DNA from: Azospirillaceae bacterium
GTDB taxonomy: Bacteria > Pseudomonadota > Alphaproteobacteria > Azospirillales > Azospirillaceae
Assembly (NCBI GenBank): GCA_031291675.1
Contig: JARLIO010000034.1
Location: 310,001 to 374,000, forward strand
Direction: 5' to 3'
DNA: 64,000 nucleotides
This document shows positions 53,968 through 63,436 of the stretch, in pieces (positions within the stretch are counted from its first letter, which is position 1; each line of letters begins with the position of its first letter). Both the position numbers and the translations under genes were made by a program. The notes under the pieces were generated by a model, which was not told the DNA's origin, searched no databases, and saw only the letters and a list, made by a program, of their open reading frames with translations.

Positions 53968-54960
53968 ATGACCGCAACCGCCACAACGACACCGTCGATC
54001 GTCACCGAGGATCTGATGATCGCCAGTGATACCGCCGGGATCGAACTTCACCTGCGCAACAAGCGCCTGGCCTCGATGTCGGTGTTCACGCCGGAGACAA
54101 CGATCCTGCTGATGCACGGCGCAACCTATTCGTCGGGCAGCCTGTTCGACGTCGCCCTCGGCGGTTTCTCGCTGATGGATTACCTCGCCGACGCTGGTTA
54201 CGACGTTTACGCCCTTGATGCCCGCGGCTATGGCGGCTCGACACGGCCGCCGGAAATGTTCCAGCCCGCGATGGGGCATCTGCCGATCGGCCGCACGGAG
54301 AGCGGGATCCGCGATCTGGGAAGTGCCGTGGATTTCATCCGCGAGCACCGTCATCTGGCGCGCCTCAACCTGGTCGCCATGTCCTGGGGCGGAACCGTCG
54401 CCGGAGCCTACACCACCCGCAACAATGACAAGATCGCCAAGCTGGCTCTGGTCGCCCCGCAATGGCTGGGATCCGGCGGGCAGACCGACCCGGGCGGCGC
54501 GATCGGCGCCTACCGCAAGGTTCCGGTGCTGGGAACCCGGGCCGGCTGGCTGAACGCCGCACCGGCGGCGAAACGTGCCGGGCTGCTGCCCCCGGGTTGG
54601 TTCGAAGCCTGGGCGGAGGCCACGCTGGCGGAGGATCCTCACAGCAACCAGGACAGTCCCCCCACCCTGCGTGCCGTCAATGGTCCGGTCCAGGATATCC
54701 GGGAGTTCTGGGCCACCGGCCGCCCCTTCTACCAACCCGCCGAGATCCGCGTTCCGGTCCTGCTGCTCCATGCCGAATGGGACATCCACGTGCCAATCGA
54801 TTGTACGCAAGCCTATTTCCGGGCATTGAGCGGGGCGCCCTACCGGCGCTGGATCGAAATCGGCGAAGGCACCCATATGATCCTGCTGGAAAAGAACCGT
54901 CTTCAGGCTTTTGACGCAATCCGGCACTTCCTTGATGAGAATTTCACACCGGCCGGCTAA
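53968..54960 (+). CDS. Alpha/beta-hydrolase
   Basis: The protein has 330 residues. The oxyanion region LLMHGATYSSGS, nucleophile elbow AMSWGGTVAGAY (Ser), acid in LLLHAEWDIHVP and His in GEGTHMILLEKNR give a complete triad. SLMDYLADAGYDVYALDARGYGGS is typical of this fold. It probably hydrolyses an ester or lactone handed over from, or to, the upstream MBL hydrolase. ATG 53968 has GGGAG upstream. Confidence 0.88.
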   Translation: MTATATTTPSIVTEDLMIASDTAGIELHLRNKRLASMSVFTPETTILLMHGATYSSGSLFDVALGGFSLMDYLADAGYDVYALDARGYGGSTRPPEMFQPAMGHLPIGRTESGIRDLGSAVDFIREHRHLARLNLVAMSWGGTVAGAYTTRNNDKIAKLALVAPQWLGSGGQTDPGGAIGAYRKVPVLGTRAGWLNAAPAAKRAGLLPPGWFEAWAEATLAEDPHSNQDSPPTLRAVNGPVQDIREFWATGRPFYQPAEIRVPVLLLHAEWDIHVPIDCTQAYFRALSGAPYRRWIEIGEGTHMILLEKNRLQAFDAIRHFLDENFTPAG

Positions 54961-55243
54961 ATCCCGGCACCATTCACCGAAAATCGCGGCGGCCGGTCTC
55001 TCGGCATGTCCGGCCGTCGACGATACTTCGATCTCCGACAGAAAGGCCGGTGTGTCCGTGGCGCTTGAGGGTGCGACGACTTCGAGCAGGGCCCTCGCCG
55101 CGGGACAATGGTTAATCAAGCTGCAATAAATCGCTTTCCGAAGTGTCACTATTGATACATCACAACCTGTTAAGGATGACGGAATTCCTGAGGATCGGGA
55201 CCGCAACTGCGTGTTGCGCCGGAGCGGCGTTTGGGGGCAGGCA

Positions 55244-56920
55244 ATGTTGAAGCGCTTGAGAATCCGCGGGAAGCTCTTTCTCGGTTTTGGCGTGGTCCTG
55301 GTGCTGATCCTGGCCCTGACGGGATGGACTGTCGTCTCGGGCAGCCGAAACGCCCGGAATATGACCGAGTCGGACCGGGCCGCCAGCGTCGTCGTCGGCC
55401 TCAAGGATGGCTTGCTTGCCGTACAGCAGGCCTCGATCCAGGGCTCGGCTTTTGTCGTGACTGCTGACAAGACTGCGCTTGCCGACCGGGACCGGGCCTT
55501 CGACAGTTTCGAGACTGTGTTTGCGCGGCTGCAGCCCCAGGTTACCAGTCCCGAGGATCAGGCACTGATCAAAGAGTTCCACGCCGACGTCATCAGTTTC
55601 AAGATGGCGGTCAAGAAGATGGACGATCTGAAAATCCGGGGTGTCGCGATCGACGCGCCGGAAATGGCCGATCAGATGGAAGAGGTCGGTACCGCTTCCG
55701 ACCATTACACGGTGACGAGCGACAAGGTCGCGGAAATTGAACAGAAGATCAAGGACAGCGCGGACACGGCCACGCGCGCGCAAATCGGCCTGTCGCGCCG
55801 GATTTCGATCGGCGGCGGACTGCTTTCGGTGCTGCTGAGCGTCGCCGCGGCGCTGATCATTTCGCGCGGCATCGCCCATCCGGTCAAGGCCATGACCGAA
55901 GCGATGGGCCGGCTGGCAAAAGGGGATCTCGAAGCCGTGGTGCCCGTGGTCCGCAGCGCCGACGAAATCGGCGACATCGCCAAGGCCGTTCAGGTCTTCA
56001 AAACCAACGCCGTCGAAGTCGAGATGCTGCGGGTCGAGCAGGAGCGCCAAAAGCGGGTCGCCGCCGAAGAACAGCGACAGGCCTTGAGGCGGCTGGCCGA
56101 CAGCTTCGAATCGCGTGTGATGGAAGTGGTCAAGGTCGTGTTGTCATCGTCGGTCGCGCTGCAGGAAACCGCGCAACAAATGTCCTCCGGCGCCTCAGAG
56201 ACCGCAACCCAGGCGACGACTGTCGCCGCTGCCGCCGAACAGGCCACCAGCAATGTTCAAACGGTCGCCTCCGCGGCCGAGGAATTGTCGGCCTCGATCG
56301 CCGAGATCGCACGTCAGGTCGGGGAGTCGGCCCGGATCTCGACCGAAGCCTCGGAGACCGCGTCACGAACCAATGTCATGGTCCAGGGATTGGCCGCCGC
56401 TGCGGGGCGGATCGGTGAAGTGGTCAGATTGATCACCGACATCGCCGCACAAACCAATCTTCTGGCGCTCAACGCCACCATTGAGGCGGCCCGCGCCGGC
56501 GATGCCGGCAAGGGGTTCGCCGTCGTCGCCAACGAAGTCAAGACGCTGGCGGGTCAGACGGCACGGGCGACTGACGAAATCGGCAAGCAGATTGCCTCGG
56601 TCCAGGAAGAGACCCGGCGAACCGTCGAAGCGATCCGCGGCATCGCCACCGTCATCGAACAGGTGCGGCAGATCTCCTCCGGCATTGCCTCCGCTGTCGA
56701 AGAGCAGGGCGCGGCGACGCAGGAAATTGCCCGCAATGTTCAGCAGGCCGCCCAGGGCACGCAGGAGGTTTCAAGCCACATTGGCGAAATCACCCAACGG
56801 GCGACTCACGCGGTCACGGGTTCCGGCCAGGTGCTGTCGTCGGCCAGCGATCTGGCTTCCCATTCCGAAAAACTGCGCGGCGAGGTGACCACGCTCCTCG
56901 CCGAGGTCCGCACTGCCTGA
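55244..56920 (+). CDS. Methyl-accepting chemotaxis protein
   Basis: The protein has 558 residues. Transmembrane helices lie at about 11-31 and 188-208, with a small four-helix-bundle periplasmic sensor (residues 32-187) between them. A HAMP domain ([21 protein letters not shown], about 209-262) is followed by the signalling coiled coil with hairpin tip [20 protein letters not shown], about 398-432. There is no C-terminal CheR-binding pentapeptide. Its ligand is unknown. The ATG at 55244 follows GGGGGCAGG. No che genes are adjacent; it is an orphan receptor. Confidence 0.95.
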   Translation: MLKRLRIRGKLFLGFGVVLVLILALTGWTVVSGSRNARNMTESDRAASVVVGLKDGLLAVQQASIQGSAFVVTADKTALADRDRAFDSFETVFARLQPQVTSPEDQALIKEFHADVISFKMAVKKMDDLKIRGVAIDAPEMADQMEEVGTASDHYTVTSDKVAEIEQKIKDSADTATRAQIGLSRRISIGGGLLSVLLSVAAALIISRGIAHPVKAMTEAMGRLAKGDLEAVVPVVRSADEIGDIAKAVQVFKTNAVEVEMLRVEQERQKRVAAEEQRQALRRLADSFESRVMEVVKVVLSSSVALQETAQQMSSGASETATQATTVAAAAEQATSNVQTVASAAEELSASIAEIARQVGESARISTEASETASRTNVMVQGLAAAAGRIGEVVRLITDIAAQTNLLALNATIEAARAGDAGKGFAVVANEVKTLAGQTARATDEIGKQIASVQEETRRTVEAIRGIATVIEQVRQISSGIASAVEEQGAATQEIARNVQQAAQGTQEVSSHIGEITQRATHAVTGSGQVLSSASDLASHSEKLRGEVTTLLAEVRTA

Positions 56921-56943
56921 GCACCGTCATGCGGCGAAAGCGC

Positions 56944-58032
56944 TCAGTTCAGGATTTCATCCAGGCTCCCGGCATCAAGGAGGCGGAGGCTCCATTCCTC
57001 CAGCACCAGGGTATCGGCCGCAGCGATACGCGCCACCGCCCAGTCGGGCAGGTCACCAAAGCGACGGGTCAGCTGACGTAACAGCAAGGCTGCCTCGCCA
57101 TCCCGCCGTCCTTCCTGGCGTCCCTCTCGGTGACCTTCCTGGCGTCCCTCTTGACGTCCCTCCTGGCGTCCCTCCTGGCGTCCCTCTTGACGTCCCTCTT
57201 GACGTCCCTCTTGACGACCTTGCCGCCGTCCCTCCTCGAGTCCTTCTTCGCGAGCTTCCTGACGCCATTGCCGTTTCCACTCCGCGGCACGTGTTGCGAG
57301 CATGGTTCTCACCTCCGCCAAATTCTCCGACACCTGGACGCTGGCGGACGCGCCGTCCTCCAGCTCCACCAGACGCCACGCCAAAGCCGAGAACATCGGC
57401 TTCAGCGCCTCGAACCCCGGATGACGGCGAAACCAGTCGATCACCGCATCCACCAGCCCCATCACCTGTTCCGGTTCGCGACCATGCTCCAGCCGGAACA
57501 GCAAGGCCGCCAGCGTGTCCTGCCCCGCCAGATCCGCCTCGGCAAAGGCGCCCTGGTCAATAATATGGTAGCGCAGCGCCGGCTGCCACAGCCACAGTGG
57601 CGACGTCTCGGGCAGGCCGATCAGATCGCGCAACGCCAGCGGTGCCGCCCAGCGCGGATCACCATTGTAGAGCACGATCGGAACCACCGGTGGCAGACAC
57701 CCATCCGCGGGCAACCGCTTCTCCTTGACCAGATGCTGCCACAGCAGGCCGACATAGACCATCGCCCGCAACGCCATCCAGCGGTCGCTGCTCGACTGGA
57801 ATTCCAGCATCAGCAACAGATAGGCATCGCCGCCGCCACGCACCGGGATGCGCCAGATCACATCGCCGTCACGGCGGTCGCCATCCTCGGCATCAAAACG
57901 GGTATTGACCCGCTCCATCGCCGACAGATCCAAATCATCCAGCCAGGGCTCAGCGACGAAGCCCCGCAGCAGCTGCACCACCATCCCGGGGTGGCTGAAC
58001 AGGCGATGGTAAAGGCCATCATGGTCGGACAT
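56944..58032 (-). CDS. Rpn-family PD-(D/E)XK nuclease with tetrapeptide-repeat segment
   Basis: The protein has 362 residues. It starts MSDHDGLYHRLFSHPGMVVQLLRGF, the Rpn (RpnA/YhgA, PF04754) opening. Nuclease residues are visible: RRDGDVIWRIPV and LLLMLEFQSSSDRWMALR (the E-x-Q of the PD-(D/E)XK fold). Residues about 255-300 are about ten copies of a QEGR-type tetrapeptide in a charged helix, followed by a short C-terminal domain of the DUF4351 kind (LLLRQLTRRFGDLP). Rpn proteins are DNases with a recombination-promoting activity linked to mobile elements or phage response. Confidence 0.9.
   Translation of the reverse strand: MSDHDGLYHRLFSHPGMVVQLLRGFVAEPWLDDLDLSAMERVNTRFDAEDGDRRDGDVIWRIPVRGGGDAYLLLMLEFQSSSDRWMALRAMVYVGLLWQHLVKEKRLPADGCLPPVVPIVLYNGDPRWAAPLALRDLIGLPETSPLWLWQPALRYHIIDQGAFAEADLAGQDTLAALLFRLEHGREPEQVMGLVDAVIDWFRRHPGFEALKPMFSALAWRLVELEDGASASVQVSENLAEVRTMLATRAAEWKRQWRQEAREEGLEEGRRQGRQEGRQEGRQEGRQEGRQEGRQEGRQEGHREGRQEGRRDGEAALLLRQLTRRFGDLPDWAVARIAAADTLVLEEWSLRLLDAGSLDEILN
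57108..57263. repeat. 12-bp minisatellite (13 units) inside the Rpn gene
   Basis: Thirteen back-to-back units read GTCCCTCTTGAC or GTCCCTCCTGGC with one to three changes each. Units at 57180, 57192 and 57204 are identical. The 12-bp period is a multiple of three, so copy-number changes alter protein length without shifting frame. Confidence 0.9.
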
Positions 58033-58347
58033 GGATATTGCCTACCACATGAACCCCATGCCGTCACCATGCTCTCGTCATCGGCAGCCCAATCAATCTT
58101 AGGACACGTCGATTGTTGACGCTCCTGGCCACTCTGGCCATCGCCCCGATGCCTTGCACAGCCATGCCGATAGTACAACGTCATATTTTAAGCCATAACG
58201 GACAGGAATTTCGTCTTCCGAAATCGCACAAGGTGTCGACCGAACCCGTCATCACAAAATCCGAATGTGATGGCAAGAACCGGGGTGTTTGCCGAGACCG
58301 GCACGGACACAGTCTGTCCTGCGAACACACAGAAGAAACAGGAAAAA
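58033..58347. other. Intergenic region between divergent rpn and flavin reductase genes
   Basis: These 315 bp are AT-richer than average. The only structure noticed is a 6-bp palindrome ATTTCG-TCTTC-CGAAAT at 58208-58224, possibly an operator. No gene seen. Confidence 0.45.
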
Positions 58348-59106
58348 ATGGCGATGCTTGTCACCTGTGAACCGGCAATTCTTTATTTCGGTACCCCCGT
58401 ACTGTTGATCAGCACAATCAACGAGGATGGCTCCACCAACCTCGCGCCGATGTCGTCGGCGTTCTGGCTCGGCTGGCGCTGTGTGCTGGGCCTCGCCGCG
58501 ACATCGAAGACCACACAAAACCTGCTCCGCAGCGGTGAATGCGCGCTCAATCTTGCTTCGGTCGACAATGTTGCCGCGGTTGATCGATTGGCGCGCACAA
58601 CGGGGTTGCATCCGGTACCGGCCAACAAGTTGGCACGGGGCTATCGGTTTGAGCGCGAAAAATTCCGCCTCGCCGGCCTGACGCCGATCGCATCCGAGAC
58701 GGTGGCCCCGCCGCGCGCCCGCGAATGTCCGGTACAACTTGAAGCCGTGACCGCCAGTCACCACGGCCTGGCCGAGAGCGACAACGAACTGCGGGGGCGG
58801 ACTGTCATTTTCGAAATGCGCATTCAGCGTGTCCATCTCGACGATGCGATCCTGATCGAAGGGGAGCCGAACCGGATCGATCCCGACAAATGGCGGCCGC
58901 TGATCATGAGCTTCCAGAAATTCTATGGCTTGGAGTCCCGCCAACGGCATCACTCGATGCTCGGCGAAATCCCCGAGGTGCTCTACCGCAGCGCCGACAT
59001 CGACAAGGCGCGCCAAGCGAGACCGTTCCTTGGCGCAGGCCCGGGCGACGCAGGGCGTAACCATGTTCTGACCCTGGACGCGGAACCAGGACGATCCTCT
59101 CCATAA
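58348..59106 (+). CDS. Flavin reductase-like (FMN-binding split-barrel) protein
   Basis: The protein has 252 residues from ATG 58348 (AGGAAA upstream). PVLLISTINEDGSTNLAPMSSAFWLG and LAATSKTTQNLLRSGECALNL match the DIM6/NTAB flavin reductase family, and FEMRIQRVHLDDAIL belongs to the second barrel half. Members bind FMN and act as NAD(P)H:flavin oxidoreductases or as oxygenase partners. The C-terminal tail past residue 215 is not conserved-looking. Downstream DNA is decayed. Confidence 0.85.
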   Translation: MAMLVTCEPAILYFGTPVLLISTINEDGSTNLAPMSSAFWLGWRCVLGLAATSKTTQNLLRSGECALNLASVDNVAAVDRLARTTGLHPVPANKLARGYRFEREKFRLAGLTPIASETVAPPRARECPVQLEAVTASHHGLAESDNELRGRTVIFEMRIQRVHLDDAILIEGEPNRIDPDKWRPLIMSFQKFYGLESRQRHHSMLGEIPEVLYRSADIDKARQARPFLGAGPGDAGRNHVLTLDAEPGRSSP

Positions 59107-59305
59107 TAACCCAGACCGGCGGGAATGGCCTCGGGTTTGGCGAACCGAAATGGTTCCCTGTCTTCGCAGGGTGGGCAGACAATGCTGGCGTCCCGGGCGT
59201 AAACGGAATCGAGAAACCGGCCATGATCGGCCTGCCAGCCCAATATCAACGAGGTCCCGGGCCTTGGCGAAGGTATCCGGCACGCGCCGCCGCGCGACAG
59301 CCATA
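59107..59305. other. Decayed sequence
   Basis: No intact gene. The minus strand contains short frames that look like broken coding sequence (for example ILGWQADHGRFLDSVYARD near 59180-59240) but none can be assigned safely. It probably belongs with the IclR remnant to its right. Confidence 0.35.
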
Positions 59306-59572
59306 TTATCCCGGCACCACCATGGAGGACACGCTGCCGACGGCGGCCGGCGCAGCAAAGCCGGTCCCAAGCGCACAGTCCCGTCCTCCTGGACGGCGAC
59401 CAATTGTTCCTCCTGGAGCGAGCGAACGCACAAGGCGGATCACGATCGCCCGTGGCAAACCAGACCCGCGGGTGATGTCGCCAATCCGGAGGTCCGCGGG
59501 AACCTGCTCCAGCGCGCGCAGAATCGATGCCGCACGCCCGATCACCTGATGTCCGCCCCCCTCCGGCGCCAC
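59306..59572 (-). pseudogene. Remnant of an IclR-family regulator, frameshifted
   Basis: From 59572 the minus strand reads QVIGRAASILRALEQVP, then ITRGSGLPRAIVIRLVRSL, an IclR N-terminal winged helix. At about 59418 the frame breaks. The next frame continues RSLQEEQLVAVQEDGTVRLG, exactly the IclR wing. A tandem four-base duplication (TCGC in TTCGCTCGCTCC) accounts for the shift. Beyond that the frame changes again and the effector domain is unrecognisable. Confidence 0.7.
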
Positions 59573-59585
59573 CCTGCTTCCGTTC

Positions 59586-59604
59586 CCGAATAACCGTTAT
59601 TCGG
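59586..59604 (+). promoter_or_regulatory. 9-bp palindrome upstream of the Bcr/CflA gene
   Basis: CCGAATAAC-C-GTTATTCGG is perfect over nine bases per arm and ends 67 bp before ATG 59672. The size and symmetry fit a TetR- or MarR-type operator. It also lies 14 bp from the start of the IclR remnant. Confidence 0.55.
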
Positions 59605-59671
59605 TTGATACAGCCGATGAGCAGTCATATGGAGAACGGGTTCTCTCACCAATCGGAAGGCAGGACGTCAG

Positions 59672-60877
59672 ATGGCTGCGCTCGAAACGGCAAGCGACCC
59701 CGTCCCAACCGGGCGAATCATCGCCATTCTCGGCATGCTCGCCGCGTTTGCCCCGCTCGCCACCGACATGTATTTGCCGGGTTTTCATCTCATGGCCGAC
59801 GACTTCGGCGTTCCCGAGAGCAACATCGAAATGACCCTGTCGGTGTTTTTCCTCGGATTGGCGATCGGACAGGCGGTCTATGGCCCTGTCATCGACCGTT
59901 TCGGGCGCCGAATTCCGTTGCTCGCCGGCGTCGCACTGTTCTTGACCGCGACATTGCTCTGCCTCGTGACGGCGGATATCGGCGTGTTTACCGCTCTCCG
60001 CTTCGTCCAGGCCGTCGGTGGCTGTGCCGGCATGATCGTGGGGCGCGCCATCATCAGCGATCTGTTCGATGCCCGTGAAAGCGCCCGCGCCTTCTCTCTG
60101 TTGCTGGTGGTCATGACATTGGCGCCGATCCTGGCGCCAATCCTCGGCGGCTTCATCATCACCCATGCGGGTTGGAAGGCTGTCTTCCTCTTTGCACTGG
60201 CCTTCGGACTTCTTTGCGCCGGGCTCGTCTGGTTTTTCGTCCCCGAAACCCTGGCCCCTGAAAAACGGCGGATCGAGACCCTGGGCGAAATCCTCCGGAT
60301 ATGGGGCGACCTGATGATCGCCCCGAACTTCATCGTGCCCGCCCTGGTCGGGGGCCTCGCCCAAGCCTGCATGTTCGCTTTTATCACCGGTTCACCCTTC
60401 GTGTTCATCAATCTCCACGGCGTGAGCGCCCAGACCTATGGCTGGCTGTTCGCCTTGATCGCCGGCGCGTTGATCATCGCCTCGAAAATCAACCGGAGCG
60501 CATTGCACCGACACGGCCCAGCGTCGCTGCTCGGCATGGCCCTGATTCTGAACGCATTGGCCGGCGTCGGCACTCTCGTCATGGCGTCGACAGGCAGCCT
60601 GGTCGCCCTGCTCGTGCCGCTCTGGTTTGCCACCGGCGCCCTGGGCTTCATCGGCGCCAACGCCGCCGCGCTTGCGATGGTGGCCAGCGACCGACATATC
60701 GGAAGCGGTTCCTCGCTGGTCGGGGTGCTCCAATTCGGCTGCGCCTTCCTGGTCAGCAGCCTGGTCGCCGCAACCCAAAATGGCACCGCTTATCCCATGA
60801 CCATCGCCATTGCCGGCTGCAGCACGGCGGCGGCATTCATATGGTTCCTGGCCCGCAGGCTTGGGCAAACCCGATAG
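59672..60877 (+). CDS. Bcr/CflA-family multidrug MFS exporter
   Basis: The protein has 401 residues and 12 membrane helices. Bcr/CflA hallmarks: FAPLATDMYLPGFHLMADDF in helix 1, FFLGLAIGQAVYGPVIDRFGRR for motif A, and FVQAVGGCAGMIVGRAIISD for helix 4. It exports drugs such as bicyclomycin or chloramphenicol in relatives. ATG 59672 is the family-length start. A palindrome upstream may be its operator. Confidence 0.92.
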   Translation: MAALETASDPVPTGRIIAILGMLAAFAPLATDMYLPGFHLMADDFGVPESNIEMTLSVFFLGLAIGQAVYGPVIDRFGRRIPLLAGVALFLTATLLCLVTADIGVFTALRFVQAVGGCAGMIVGRAIISDLFDARESARAFSLLLVVMTLAPILAPILGGFIITHAGWKAVFLFALAFGLLCAGLVWFFVPETLAPEKRRIETLGEILRIWGDLMIAPNFIVPALVGGLAQACMFAFITGSPFVFINLHGVSAQTYGWLFALIAGALIIASKINRSALHRHGPASLLGMALILNALAGVGTLVMASTGSLVALLVPLWFATGALGFIGANAAALAMVASDRHIGSGSSLVGVLQFGCAFLVSSLVAATQNGTAYPMTIAIAGCSTAAAFIWFLARRLGQTR

Positions 60878-60993
60878 GACCAATCGGCAATGAGCTTGCC
60901 TCATCGCGGCTTGGAGGTTGTCGACGGCCGCTGCCGGCACACCACAAAACCGTCCGCCATCCCGGACGACGCGGCTCGCCCCCCGGCTGGCGC

Positions 60994-62430
60994 TCAAAGG
61001 CGCTGGTTTTGGCGAGGCAGCCACAGCGACAGGACACCGCCGAGCGCCAGCAGCGCGACGTTGCAACCAAGAGCCACGCCGAAGGCATGTGAATAGGCGC
61101 CAAGCTGTTTCCCGGTGCCGAGAATGCTGAAGAAGATACCGCCGATGGTCGCAACGCCGAGGGCCGCGCCAATCTGGAAGGTCGAGATGACGATCCCCGA
61201 TGCGAGGCCGGCATGACGTCGATCAACGCCGCCGATGACCGCCTTGATGACGGAAGGCATGACGATACCGAAGCCGACGCCTGCCACGACGAGGCCGATC
61301 GCAAGATATCCTGCCCATGCTCCCGTGACGGCCAGGATCACCGTGCCAAAACCGAGCACCTGAATGGCGAAGCCCAGCGTCAGGGCGCGTGGACCCAGAC
61401 GCTGCATGATGGTGGCCGAAGCGAATGAGGCCAGAAAATAACCGATGCCGAAGGGGAGCGTCCGAAGCCCGGCGTCGAGCGGCATCAGATGCAGTCCACC
61501 TTGCAGATAGACCGAGAAGGTCAGCTAGAACGCCGACAGCATATAGTAGACCAGCGCCATCGCGACACCGATCGCGAATCCGCGTTCCTGGAACAGCGAC
61601 AGGTCGACCAGCGGCGAGCCGCCGCGAGCTGTCAATCGCTTCTCGAACCGGATAAAGGTCGCGAGCGCAAGGGGACACGCAACGAGCATGGCGACGATCC
61701 AGAGCGGCCACCCGTCCTCGCGGCCTTCGACCAGCGGATAGACGAGAAAGCCGAGCGTTGCCGAGAGTAACAGGACGCCGCCGATGTCTGGTTTTTGCGC
61801 GTGGTCGGCCCGTGAGTCACCCAGAAAGAGCAGACTCCCCACGACAGCGGCAAGCCCGATCGGAATGTTGATCAGGACGATCGCCTGCCAGGCGAACCCG
61901 AAGGGCTGCGCCGAGACCAGCACACCACCAAGCATCTGGCCGACGATATTGGCGAGGCCGAAGGTTGCGCCGTATAACCCGAGCGCCCGGCCTTGCTCGG
62001 ATGGCGGAAAAAGCACCCGGATCGAGGCCAGGACCTGCGGCGCCATTGCAGTCGCGGTCAGCCCTTGCAGGATTCGTCCCGCAATGAGCACGCCCGGCGA
62101 CCAGGCCGTGCCGCACAGCGCCGATGCCAGGGTGAAGCCGGCGACGCCGAGCACAAACATCCGCTTCCGGCCAAGCCCGTCGCCAAGTCGACCGCCGGTG
62201 ATAAGGAAGACCGCGTAGGTCGCCGCATAGGCTGAAATGATGAACTGTACCTCGCTGGACGTCGCACCCAGATTTTGTCGGATAGCCGGCAACGCCAAAT
62301 TGACGACATTGAAGTCGAGGATTGGCAGGAATGCGCCCGTCAGCAGGACGGGAAGCGCAAACCATCGCCGGGAATCGCCGGAACGATCGGACATGCCCGG
62401 ACCCGTCAGTTCTTCAGCTTGTGCGCTCAT
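60994..62430 (-). pseudogene. DHA2-type multidrug MFS gene interrupted by one in-frame amber codon
   Basis: From ATG 62430 (GGAGGG upstream) the frame encodes 301 residues of a DHA2/EmrB-QacA-type exporter: PILDFNVVNLALPAI in helix 1, ITGGRLGDGLGRKRMFV for motif A and GRILQGLTATAMAPQ in helix 4. A TAG at 61525-61527 follows YYMLSAF. The same frame then resumes LTFSVYLQGGLHMPLDAG and runs 176 codons to a natural end, PRQNQRL. Without the amber it would be about 478 residues. A single base change explains it. It is divergent from a LysR gene. Confidence 0.8.
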
Positions 62431-62537
62431 CGTTCCCTCCGACCGAGGGCGCACTGAGATGAGGTCAGGCGGCCCGCTCGATCCGCGTGTTGCGTATGGC
62501 GCGCAACATAGTCAGAGCTTAACCATGCGATAATAGG

Positions 62538-62580
62538 ATGATTATCTATTTCAGAAATAACTTATTGATATGATAATCAT
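62538..62580. promoter_or_regulatory. Paired palindromes between the MFS and LysR genes
   Basis: ATGATTATC (62538-62546) and GATAATCAT (62572-62580) form a 9-bp inverted repeat with a 25-bp spacer. Inside it lies TATTTC-A-GAAATA (62547-62559), a compact LysR-box-like dyad. The region is AT-rich and overlaps the LysR start, as expected for autoregulation. Confidence 0.55.
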
Positions 62581-63436
62581 GGCAACATTGGATGTTGGCT
62601 CGGTGCAAGCGTTCGTCCTGGTGGCGGACTTTCAGAGCTTCACCCGGGCGGCCGAGGCGCTCGACACCTCTCAGGCTGCGATCAGTGTAAGACTGAAGCG
62701 GCTCGAGGACCGGCTGGGCGAAAAGCTGATCGAAAGAACGCCGAGGCTGGTGCGCCTGTCGGCGTGCGGAGCCGCGTTTCTCGGCGTCGCCCGCGAGTTC
62801 ATCGCGGCCCACGAGCGCGCCGTCGCCGGTCTCGCTTCGACATCACGCCGCTTCACGCTCGGCATCGCCGATCAGGTGGCCGGCCCCGAGTTGCCGCTGT
62901 TGCTGTCCCACCTCCATGGCTACGATCCCGCCCTGTTGATCGAAGTGCGGATTGAGGCGTCGCGCAATCTGCTGGATGCGTTCGACCACGGCGCGCTCGA
63001 TACCGCGATCGTCGGCCGCGAGGACGACCGCCGCGATGGCGAGGTTCTGGCACAAGAGCGTTACGGCTGGTTTGCATCGCCGGGTTTCGAGCACCGGGAG
63101 GGCGAAGCCCTTCGGCTGGCCTCACTGGCCGCCTCATGCGGTGTCCGCAATATCGCCACCCGTGCCCTCGATGCTGCGGGCGTGAGCTGGATCGAGGTCT
63201 TTGTCGGTGGCGGCACGGCGGCGGTCATCGCCGCCGTGGCGGCCGGGCTCGCCGTAGCCGCGCTCGCCTATCGCGTCGCCCCGGTCGGCATTGTCGAGGT
63301 CGGGGCGGCGCTGGGACTTCCCGCGCTTCCATCGTCCGAAATCGTGCTCCACTCCACCTTGTCGGACACACGGTCACGCGGAGCCCTGCGCACCGTCGCG
63401 GCCGCCTTTCGTGAACACCGGGCGCCGTCTTCGTGA
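62570..63436 (+). CDS. LysR-family regulator
   Basis: The protein has 288 residues. The helix-turn-helix is VQAFVLVADFQSFTRAAEAL then TSQAAISVRLKRLEDRLGEKLIERTPRLV. The effector domain is short and ends VAAAFREHRAPSS. Starts at ATG 62570 or 62579 are both possible. It is divergent from the amber-interrupted exporter, which is its likely target; the regulator itself is intact. Confidence 0.92.
   Translation: MIIMATLDVGSVQAFVLVADFQSFTRAAEALDTSQAAISVRLKRLEDRLGEKLIERTPRLVRLSACGAAFLGVAREFIAAHERAVAGLASTSRRFTLGIADQVAGPELPLLLSHLHGYDPALLIEVRIEASRNLLDAFDHGALDTAIVGREDDRRDGEVLAQERYGWFASPGFEHREGEALRLASLAASCGVRNIATRALDAAGVSWIEVFVGGGTAAVIAAVAAGLAVAALAYRVAPVGIVEVGAALGLPALPSSEIVLHSTLSDTRSRGALRTVAAAFREHRAPSS

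Noticed and set aside
57108-57263. Possible CRISPR-like array
   Set aside because: Units are contiguous 12-mers with no spacers; it is a coding minisatellite.
57130-58119. Long + frame with repeated LLASLLTSLL hydrophobic units
   Set aside because: It is the reverse translation of the QEGR minisatellite in the Rpn gene, not a membrane protein.
58983-59249. Minus-strand frame with SVYARDASIV, loosely like an amidinotransferase block
   Set aside because: Too short and surrounded by decayed sequence; the flanking residues do not follow any family I can name.
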